Of a stretch of 64,000 nucleotides of DNA, positions 55,901-64,000 are shown piece after piece. The notes under the pieces are model-generated. The model was not told the origin of the DNA, searched no databases, and was given only the letters and a program-made list of their open reading frames with translations. The stretch's first letter is position 1; the number at the start of each line of letters is the position of its first letter. Both the position numbers and the translations under genes were made by a program. Source of the DNA: Falciphora oryzae (taxonomy: Eukaryota; Ascomycota; Sordariomycetes; Magnaporthales; Magnaporthaceae); NCBI GenBank assembly GCA_000733355.1, contig JNVV01000072.1, forward strand, positions 124,001-188,000, given 5' to 3'.

Positions 55901-57548
55901 AGGCCTGGCGGTGACCCAGACGAAAGTGGAAGGAGGGTGACGGGGGCTGACGGGACGATTCGCACCAATCCTTTTCTTTTTCCTTCCTCTCACTCACGTC
56001 GATCTCGATCCCATTCTTTCTTGCAGCACTCAGACCTAGGTGCTCCCCTTTCTCTGTTTGCGCAGCCAGAGTCACTTGAGAGCTCGGCGACAGGAGAATG
56101 GTTGGGGCCTTTCCTTTCGGGCGCGGCAGGACAGGTGGAAATGAGAAGCCGGACGCAGGCGAGAAAGTGGCGGGCTTGGCTGGCTGCTGCACGAAACAGT
56201 CTCGCGCGCTTGGTCTGAGAGCCCCCGGGGTTTTAGAGGTTTGTACAACGAGACCAGCCGTTTGTTTGCCTTGGGTCGCGTGGCGAGCGTTGAAAGGTTG
56301 CTGCTGTCTTGTTTGGGCGCGTGTGCCGCACAAAGATTTTTTTTTTTGGATGGGTGCGTGCCAGATCTAGGCAAACGAGCGTGGTTATGTCAGCAGGGAA
56401 TAGTGCGGGGGAGGGGCTGGGTGTCCCACTCTTTTGTTTCCAGCCTGTCAAGTCAAGCTGGTCAGCAAACGAGCGTGTTTGTCCTCGCTTGACTTCTGCA
56501 AAAACGCGAAACCATCTGCCATGCCGTCTCACCCTCCAATCTGCCCATGTCTTTCTTCTCGCCGAAACTTGAGATCTTCCCGGCTAGATGCGGCCATCTC
56601 GCCAAATCTCCTCCGACCTGGCGCTCCGATGGAAAACAGGTATTGACTGAGCGGAGAGATTTCGCGGAGAGATTTCGCGGAGAGATTTCGCGGAGGAAAA
56701 AAAAAAAGAAAAAGCAGAAATTACAGCTTCGCGATTCCAAGAAACAGATGTCAGGCAGCCACCTTTGAGAGACGACGAGAAAAAAAAAAAAAATCGCACA
56801 CTGTCTTCTGCCGGTGCACCCCTGCCTCGTTTCAATTCCCGCGTGACCAACCGGAGCCATACCAGCCGGCCTTGCGCTGCCGTCCTGCCGCTTTAATTAG
56901 GATATTGATGAGAGGGAGCGCGTCCAGCTTACCAGAGTTTGTGCCCTTAATATCAAGCGTGCACGTGCCCGTCAGCCGTCAACTCTGACCGCGCAAATTG
57001 AAGCTTGTGGGGTCCCCGGACGCGATAAAGGCATGGACCAGCTCCAGCGAACCAGCTCACACGGAGCTTGCGGCTCGATATTGCCCTGCCATTCTCTCCC
57101 CGGATATGTAGATGTGTGGGGGACAGGCAGCCCGATCGACTCGCCGAAAACGCAAAACTAGGGTACTTCTGGCTGGACAGGAAGGCCCGAGTACATAAAG
57201 CGAGGCGACCATATGAGCGAGTTGATCTGGCCGACACCCTCCCGCCGTCCTCTGATTGCGTTCCGAAGCAGTGCCGAGGGCTTGCTGGTCGTGTATATTA
57301 TCCTCTCGTCTTGGTTTATGCCGCGATGCTGTATAATTGCCGAGTCCAACCGATTTTAGAGAATAATGGATGTTCATATATACGGAAAGATAAATAAGAA
57401 CATCCCCCTCGTGGATTTGCGCGGGTGGCTGATGGCTCTCTTTTTCCCCTTTCTGCTGTTGCGCTTGATGCTCGCTCTCCAACGATAATCCCAGGTCTTC
57501 CAAGAAATCAACGTCGCAGCCTAGATCCGTCTTCCCTGACTGCCAGCC
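52981..57548. other. About 4.5 kb without a supported gene upstream of the GPCR
   Basis: Moderately GC-rich, low-complexity DNA between the divergent GPCR and AA9 starts. The open frames on both strands overlap each other and have no domain or good splice continuity. Features seen: three tandem 13-bp units at 56652-56690, T/A runs near 56335 and 56695-56795, and many short upstream ATGs on the GPCR side. A long 5' untranslated region of the GPCR transcript or a non-coding RNA is possible but not shown. Confidence 0.4.
56652..56690. repeat. Three perfect 13-bp tandem repeats
   Basis: The unit CGGAGAGATTTCG occurs three times in direct succession, followed by CGGAGG and an A-rich run. Role unknown. 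Confidence 0.9.
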
Positions 57549-58852
57549 ATGAAAGGCACACTGTTGTCATTCCTTGCGGGCCTGGCCGCCCAGCGGGTTG
57601 CCGGACACGCCATCTTCCAGCAGCTGTGGGTCGATGGCGCTGATATGATACGTTTCCCTGGCCCATACCTGCCCAAGCCCGGCTTATAGCTAAATGCCGG
57701 TATTGGGAGAATCCAAGGCTAACGAGACTTGACTAGCACGGATCACAATGCGCGCGCGTACCAAAGTCGAACTCACCAGTGCAGAATCTCGGAGGCACCG
57801 ACATCAGGTGCAATGTTGGCGGCGGCCGGGGCATCGGGGCGAAATGCCCCGTCCCGGCGGGCAGCACGGTCACCGTGGAGATGCATGCGGTAGGTAAAGA
57901 TGGGCAAGGGGGCAGGGTACGACGCGGCATGGGGTTCAAAAAGCGCGGGGGTAAGGACCGCGGAACCCCTTCAGGGGCAGGGCGCGCATCACGGGACAAG
58001 CCAGTACCCCAAAGACTGACCCTCGACTCCCTTTGCATGCACAGCAACCCAACGACCGGAGCTGCAACAACGAGGCCATCGGGGGTGCGCACTACGGCCC
58101 GGTGATGGTGTACCTGAGCAAGGTGCCCGACGCGTCGCGGGCGGACGGGTCGGCGCCGTGGTTCAAAATATTCGAGAACGGGTGGAGTTCGGCGGGGAGC
58201 GTGGGCGACAACGACCAGTGGGGGGTCAAGGACCTCAACAAGTGCTGCGGCAAGATGGACGTGCCGATCCCGCGCGCCCTCGCCGCCGGCGACTACCTGC
58301 TGCGCGCCGAGGTCATCGCCCTGCACACGGCCGGGTCGGCGGGCCAGGCGCAGCTGTACATGACGTGCTACCAGATCACCGTGACGGGCAACGGGACGTG
58401 GAGCCCGGCGGCGTCGCAGATGGTGTCGTTCCCCGGCGCTTACAGGACCAACGACCCGGGCATCCTGGTCAACATCCACTCCAAGCTCAACAACTACGTC
58501 GTCCCGGGGCCCAAGGTCGCCGAGCTCGGGTCGACCAAGGCGGCGGGGTCCGGCTGCTCGTCCGGGTGCGCCAAGACGTGCACGGTCGGCTCCGGCAAGA
58601 AGGGCACCGTCATCGAGGCCGGGCCAGGGGCCGACGTCGGTGGGCCTGTCCCGTGTGCGCAGGCTAGGTTTGAGCAGTGCGGAGGGCAGGGCTGGACGGG
58701 GTGCACGACCTGCATGGTAAGCTCGAATAACCTACCCTCAGGGCATGGTACTTGCCCAGCTCGAGATGCTAACTTGGATTTTCTTGCCCGGGTTACAGCA
58801 AGGGTCGACGTGTAGGGACATGTCAGGGGGTTACTATTCCCAATGTGTGTAG
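57549..58852 (+). CDS. AA9 lytic polysaccharide monooxygenase with C-terminal CBM1
   Basis: Exons 57549-57647, 57737-57889, 58045-58716 and 58799-58852 give 325 residues. A signal peptide of 19 residues (ending VAG) is followed by His20, the mature N-terminal His that with His100 (GGAHYGPV) forms the copper histidine brace; Gln187 and Tyr189 (AQLYMTC) fit the remaining active-site positions. Family signatures include SQCARVPKSNSPV, IRCN and KCCGKMDVPIP. After a linker the CBM1 cellulose-binding module (FEQCGGQGWTGCTTC...YYSQC) is completed by the last short exon. The enzyme oxidatively cleaves cellulose outside the cell. Introns 2 and 3 are normal GT-AG. Intron 1 (57648-57736) has a good branch point and TAG acceptor, but the donor reads ATACGT in the only position that keeps the frame. 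Confidence 0.9.
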
Positions 58853-59654
58853 CAGGTCACTGCCGCACGGGTGATGATAGCTGACCTGCAGTGCCTGGGC
58901 CGAGTATAGAGGTAACAGAGGGAACACGCACCTTGGATAAACTGTACCTGGGCCGCAAAACCTGTAATACTGGGTATTTCCTTGGTGGCAGTGTTGATGA
59001 TCCGAGGCCAGCCCGCATCCGCACAACATAGGCGGCGGGCTAGCCTATGCGCCGGACTAGTCCAATGCCCCAGTACATGCAAGAATTCCCATATCTCCGT
59101 GATGGTCGCAGTGCCGTTGGTTGGGTTAGATGCGCCGTGCGTCGATCCTAGGCGCCCAGTAAGCCGAATGCAGCACACCTAAGGTCATACATGGCGGGAG
59201 GGATGCGGTTGGAGGGCAGCGTACGAGCGAAAAGGTCACATTGGACCGGTAATAAATAATCCTGCGGATAAACGGGGGCAGCGTAGAGATCGGAGACACA
59301 TTGCAAACTGGGAAACAATAAGCAGAAGGTCGAGAAGATGACAAGATGGGAAAGGAAAGTCGTGCTTTGTTGCGAGTCTAGAAGTTCCTGGAGCCAAGAG
59401 CAAATCCGTAGCCACCCAAAACGCCATGTAACCCTAGCAAAAAAAAAAAAAGAAGAGAGAAAACAGGAAAAACAACCCGATGCCTGATATGCATGTAGAC
59501 CCCAGATGCCAAACACCATGCTAGAAGCCAGAAATCCCTGAAAAGATGAAAAGACGGGATGGAGACAAAGTGCTTAGAAAGGGGGAATCCCATGAAACAA
59601 AGAAAAAGAAGTCGAGGAAAACAAAAGCTGAAATCGTTTGCGACTCACAGCCAC
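58853..59654. other. Convergent 3' flanks, no gene seen
   Basis: Sequence between the AA9 gene and the convergent secreted Gly/Pro-rich gene, with a poly-A run near 59439-59451. No supported frame. Confidence 0.5.
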
Positions 59655-60326
59655 CTAAGCAGCAGCGTCGGGAGCGGGCGCCGCATCGGGGGCGGGCGCG
59701 GCGCCCGCAGGAGGCTTGTCGCCGCCAGCAGCGCCGGAAGGCGGCATGACCGCAGTCTTGACCTCGCCGGCGCCGGCAGCCGGGGCGGCGCCTCCAGCAG
59801 CAGGGACAGGAGCGCCCTCAGGGCCGGGCTGAGAACCACCAGCGGCCGGGGGCGGCGCGGCGTTCTGGCCCGCGGGGCCCTCAGGCTTCTTGTCCTTGCC
59901 GCCGTGGGGGCCCTTTCCGTGGCCCTTGCCCTTGCCCTTGCCGCGGCCGCGGCAGCGCCTGCCGGGCGGGCACTTGCGGTGCTTGCGGCCGCCGTGCCCC
60001 TTACCGCCGGGTCCGCCGTGCTCCTTGCCACCGGGGCCCTTGGGGCCGTGGGGGTCCCGGGCAACGATGTTAGTGGGGAAACGGTTCGGAAAACGCTTCG
60101 GGCCACCAAAAGGCGAGGGGCAGCCGAGGCCCTTGCACTTAATCCAGTTAGGGTTGAAGTCAGCAACGATGCGCCTGTTCAGCTCGTCAGCGTCCGAAGA
60201 AGAAGGGGCAGAGGAGTCGCTCCTGGCGACGACCTGGAAACCATCAGTGGGGCCCGTGGCGACGGCGGTGGCGATGGAGGGCAGGGCCGCGGCCAGCAGG
60301 AGGGTTGCGAAGGTGTTGACACGCAT
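59655..60326 (-). CDS. Secreted Gly/Pro/Lys/Ala-rich low-complexity protein
   Basis: A single exon of 223 codons on the minus strand from ATG at 60326. The first ~22 residues (MRVNTFATLLLAAALPSIATA) are a signal peptide. A propeptide-like part with dibasic sites (ELNRR and PKRFPNR) and two cysteines (KCKGLGC) follows, then a Gly/His/Lys-rich stretch (GGKEHGGPGGKGHGG, with a CPPGRRC pair and GKGKGKGHGKG), and a Pro/Ala/Gly-rich end with repeated APAPDA. The composition suggests an extended wall-associated or extracellular protein. The dibasic sites could be cut by a Kex2-type protease. No domain recognised. The frame is free of stops, and the signal peptide argues for a real gene despite the low complexity. 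Confidence 0.7.
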   Translation of the reverse strand: MRVNTFATLLLAAALPSIATAVATGPTDGFQVVARSDSSAPSSSDADELNRRIVADFNPNWIKCKGLGCPSPFGGPKRFPNRFPTNIVARDPHGPKGPGGKEHGGPGGKGHGGRKHRKCPPGRRCRGRGKGKGKGHGKGPHGGKDKKPEGPAGQNAAPPPAAGGSQPGPEGAPVPAAGGAAPAAGAGEVKTAVMPPSGAAGGDKPPAGAAPAPDAAPAPDAAA

Positions 60327-61621
60327 TTTGGATGGTGGTGTTTGAATGGCTGTGTGCTTGTGTTCTGGAAGTTGTTGTTTCGGGGTTTTGTTTCGCGGCT
60401 CTTTGGTTTGGTGATTGTTGTGGTTTGGTTGGGTTGGATGGATGGATGTGGATGGAGATATCAGAAACAACAACCATAACCCGAGAAGTTCGGGTCGTTC
60501 TTATACACCTCCAGGTCGCCATCCTATTCTATGTTCGGGACCGAAGATCTAAGAGTATAGGTAGTGATGATCCAGTATTACTACCCAAGTCTCAGCTGTA
60601 ACGACCGCACCAACAAACACCCATCGCCTTGGTGCTATTCTGTCTACCCCTCCAACATCCACAGCCCACAGTAAGTCGGCATGCGGGGAGACGGCACGCC
60701 GGGAGTCGATCCTCAGGGTTGGGACAGGGGGTCAGCCCTAGCCTGAGGGCCGCCGGGCCTAGACCAACGAGGCCATGACGCAGTCAGGAATTCCTCAAGC
60801 AGCAACCATTGGACAAGCTCCTTAGGATCCCGCCACCGCCGTAGAGGATCGAAGTCAGCGCATGGATGGGTCAGCACGGCGCCCCCCCAACAGCGCCGGC
60901 ATTCGCGCAGGGAAATGGCCAATTCGAGATCAGGAAGCGATTTGAAACGCAGGAAGCAGTAATTGCATATCCAGCCGGCATACGCAGCCTTCTATCTTGG
61001 GGCTTCTTCTTGGCCTCGAGCCTGCCGGCCAAGGCGATGCAATTCCATCGGGATTTCTGCGCTACTACCATATTTTGCCCTCTGAGTGTCAGATCGGGAT
61101 TTGTGGCATTACTGTTTTCCTCATGCAAACCATCAAATTCCAAGCCGGCGAAGAACGCCTGCGACCAAGCTCACTTGCGAATGCTGGGCGCGGCAGTTGT
61201 GGTGGGGTCAGGAGCAATTGACGTGAAGCGGGAGCCCCCTGGAATTTCGGAGCCGACGGCTCAAGTTTAAAAATTGCCGCATTCAAGCATTGACGCCCCG
61301 TAATTGGTATTTTTAGCACCCACTTTGATTGCGACACACACCCTCCAGCTGTGTTCAACCTCTGGTCGCGGCGGAGCACAACCAAACATCGACACTGCCT
61401 CAGAACCTGTCGCATCAATTCAAGGGGCTGGGAGCTCCGCCGCAGGCTCGGGCCCCTGATTTCGGCACCGCGTTGCTATTCCCAACGTCGGGTCGCGATC
61501 AATTCCGGGTCACATGTTTTCCTCCATTGATAAGTGCCCTGCCTCGCGTCTCGTTTCCTCGCCCCAGCAAGATTGAACGTAGTGAAGCGTCTGGCCACCG
61601 GAAGCTTGGTCTAATGAATTA
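60327..61621. promoter_or_regulatory. Intergenic region upstream of the secreted low-complexity gene
   Basis: A G/T-rich tract (60330-60460 on the plus strand, C/A-rich in the sense of the gene) fits a leader or promoter for the gene at 60326. The remainder to 61621 has no supported frame. Confidence 0.4.
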
Positions 61622-63503
61622 TTAAACTTGTGATTTGGGGAAAACCGGCAGCGGCCAGTTTGGTACTGAGGCTCGACTACAAGATGCGATAACCGTGGCG
61701 CCGCCATAGGACAAACCGGAGTCGGGCGGGCAGTCCAGAGAAGAACTCGCATCCTCATTCTGGGATGTAGCGGCCCACTCGACATTTTCCGGTTTTGAGA
61801 TGACTCGGCCTATCATCCGATCGAGCTCGACGTATTGGGCGTAGGCATCCTCCCGCGTCACGGGCCCAGACTGGGCTCCCTTTATCTTCTCCAAGCTCAC
61901 CGCCAGCGTCGACACGTCTTCGGCGGGGACCTTCAGCCCTGTGTACCGTCGCGCCTCCTCGACGCCGACCGAGTGCATCGCGAAGGAGCCGCCCTGGCCC
62001 TGGCCGCGCGAGGGCCCGGTGACGACCGTCGTCAGCGTGCTCGTGACCAGGATCTCGGGCCACTTGTCGCTGACGTCGCGCTTGGCCCGCCGGGCCATTT
62101 TATGGAAGAAGGGCTTCAGCGACGGGAGACAGCAGCAGATGATGCCCACCCAGACTTCGAGGTTGCTGTTTCGACGAGCGCGGACGAGAATCCGATCAGT
62201 TACATTGGGTCAGGGTCGGTGATTGAAGGATGGCTGATAGTAACAACGCGAGAGGCCAAACACTTACGTCCATGTCCCGGTCTCTTTCCAGCTTCGCACG
62301 GAGCTGCCTCCCGTCCGCAGACGCCACGAGTAGCTGAGACGGATGATGCTAACGATTAAGACGCTGGGAACAAGACATTCCATCGTCAGTCTCTGCGCCT
62401 CTTCGCAGCCAGTTGGAAAGAAACACAATGCAAATAGAGGAAACACTTACAAGCCGCCGGTCATTAAAATGGGCAGGATAGAGAGCTTGCGGCGCCACTT
62501 CATCTGAAGGGGTTTTAAAATCCAGATGGGCAGGACAAGAAGGACCATGTCGGTAAAGGAATTTAAAAAACCGCACACGATATACGACTCGACGGCATCC
62601 ACGCAGATGGCGCTCTTGGACCCGAGGAGGACGTCCCTCACGTCCCGCACGCTGACGGTGCACGCGACTGAGAAGGCGAGCAGCGCCACGCTGTAGGTGG
62701 CCACCACGCCCAGCGTCAGGTACACAAACAGCCTCATGGCCTGCGTCGACACGAAGTTAAGCAGATGTAGCGCCACCGAAGCTTTGGCGAGGGCCGTGGA
62801 GATGATGCCGCACGGAACCGTGGCCTGTCCGACAAACTTGGTCGCCCGGTCGAAGGGCGGCATGTTAGCCACGATCCACGAGAGTCTCTTTCACGCCCTC
62901 TCGCTTTCCCGCCTTGCCCTCTCTGTCCTTTCCGGGGCTGCAACGTACTTTGTATATCAGCAGGACGTTGCCGACCAGGATGACGCCGCGAGGACTTCTG
63001 ACAGGGATCTCGGCCACTCCACCCGACAGTCGAATCAAAGTTAGAGACCTGGGCAGCAGAGTCCTTTGAAGCATCGCGTTTTGTTCTTGACAAGGAGAGC
63101 ACGTTCTCCCACCGAGTTGGAGGGCCAAGCTCGACATACCTGCAATTCTAAACCCCGTGAATACCACCGCAAAAACCTTTGGATCCCCAGATTGACTGTC
63201 AGCTCCTCGAGGCCCCCCGTCGGCCAAAGACGATTGCCGTGGTCTTACCACTGATGCCACCAAACATCCTGTTTTGGGCAAAGTGACAGCTTCCGGTTAG
63301 CTTTCGTGTGTTCCTGGACCAATCGAGGGCGTAGAAAAATGGAGGGGATAGCGGTTCAACTCACTGTCTGCCCACATCCACCTCCTCAGAACAAAACAGG
63401 CCGTATACAATCGCACCACCACGAACGGCAGCGCAGCCAAAAATGGAACGAGCGTGCTGCCTAGCAATTCATGGTTGTTTGTCCCCAGTGTCCTGGACGA
63501 CAT
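61622..63503 (-). CDS. Rhodopsin-domain (PTH11/SAT4-like) fungal membrane protein; 5' exons uncertain
   Basis: Three 3' exons on the minus strand are well supported by splice sites and phase: 62887-62451, 62363-62268 and 62165-61622, with introns of 87 and 102 bp. They encode a core typical of the fungal rhodopsin-domain family: WIVANMPPFDRATKFVG, several hydrophobic helices, the CVDAVESYIVCGFLNSFTDMVLLVLPIWILKPLQM segment in two parts (Cys, Asn-X4-Asp, LP and W positions match the family), RRKL and SIIRL. A soluble C-terminal tail of about 140 residues follows. Upstream, 63xxx carries at least two more exon candidates: one ending at 62949 (VILVGNVLLIYK) and a hydrophobic frame beginning at 63503 (FLAALPFVVVRLYTACF). 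Their joining is uncertain, so start and full length are provisional. Relatives include PTH11-like receptors; the ligand is unknown. Confidence 0.65.
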
Positions 63504-64000
63504 TGCGCGCGACGTTGAGACAGATGAGCTTCTACGTGCTTGTCATTCCATCATGTCGAACGCCTTCTCCGTACATTTAAAGAGAGAGAGAGCGATCGGA
63601 CGCCGGGAGGCATTCTGGTAAATAGGGGGTAGGAGCATCGATGTTGCCGATTCACCACTACCTTTCCGCTAACGTCATGAACAATGGGACTTGTGCATCC
63701 GTCAGTCTTTGCTTGAAATAACTCAAATAGCATCGCTTTCCGACACGAAAACGCTTCCCAGGAGCAGAAAGCCACGCCCCCTAGAGGAGAAAGCCGGCCC
63801 CTAGAGCAGCGCTACAAGAGGCGGCACGGCATTTGGGTTCTCTAGTCACTGCCACATTCGGATCGTGGAGGCGGACTGGAATTTTCCATGGTGGAAGCAG
63901 GGGGAGCTTGTTCCGCGAAAGTTGCGGGGATGACCGCGAATGCCAAGTCCTCAATGTCAGTCGGGGCCAGACCAGGGCCTAACTGATGGCACAGGCAGCC
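63504..64000. other. Right edge, no gene seen
   Basis: No supported frame; a short GA run (AGAGAGAGAGAG) lies near 63580-63591. Confidence 0.4.

Noticed and set aside
55665..56333. 222-codon minus-strand frame upstream of the AA9 gene
   Set aside because: Low-complexity Ser/Pro/Arg-rich product with no domain, no splice partner and competing frames on both strands.

Overview
The window is nuclear DNA of a filamentous ascomycete (Pezizomycotina, most likely a Sordariomycete). Supporting signs are short GT-AG introns (about 70-195 bp) with CTAAC-type branch points, GC-rich genes, and fungal families: an ankyrin NLR, a Zn2Cys6 regulator, an AA9 polysaccharide monooxygenase with CBM1, a cAMP-receptor-like GPCR and a CmcJ/NvfI-type oxygenase. 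An AT-rich transposon block carries the transition-only C-to-T/G-to-A decay expected from repeat-induced point mutation (RIP). The species cannot be named from this.

Left arm (1-14.2 kb): the 3' part of an NLR-like STAND protein (NACHT plus about 15 ankyrin repeats, running off the left edge); a Zn2Cys6 regulator divergent from a two-exon short-chain dehydrogenase; a protein with a 2EXR/DUF7730-like start and an acidic tail; a one-pass membrane protein; then a solo Copia-type LTR immediately beside the two last exons of a small cysteine-rich protein whose first exon is not found.

Middle (14.7-37.0 kb): a nested transposon stack whose order can be read from target-site duplications. Copia-A (14715-36632, TSD CCTAC) is the host element. 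Copia-B (19284-27982, TSD GCCCG) and a chromodomain Gypsy element (28598-36215, no TSD, with loss of the adjacent 3' part of Copia-A) sit inside it. A 432-bp palindromic TA-flanked element sits in the gag of Copia-B, and a second 432-bp palindrome of the same kind sits inside the first. A 115-bp solo LTR (TSD GTAGG) lies in Copia-A, a 626-bp solo LTR (TSD GATTC) lies in the right LTR of the Gypsy element, and a 308-bp solo LTR lies just outside. All coding regions of these elements are broken by stop codons.

Right arm (37-64 kb): a secreted 8-cysteine protein next to the transposon block; gene-poor DNA with an 89-base assembly gap; a decayed membrane-anchored aspartic protease-like pseudogene; an HD-domain (cyanamide hydratase-like) protein; a methionine-permease-like transporter; a CmcJ/NvfI-family oxygenase; a four-exon GPCR with about 4.5 kb of apparently non-coding DNA upstream; an AA9-CBM1 gene whose first intron appears to start with AT instead of GT; a secreted Gly/Pro/Lys-rich protein; and a rhodopsin-domain (PTH11-like) membrane protein. 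The genes look like a mixture of environmental sensing, nutrient use and secreted functions rather than one pathway. The closest local partnership is the divergent regulator/dehydrogenase pair. Exon boundaries were derived by hand from splice consensus and reading-frame continuity.
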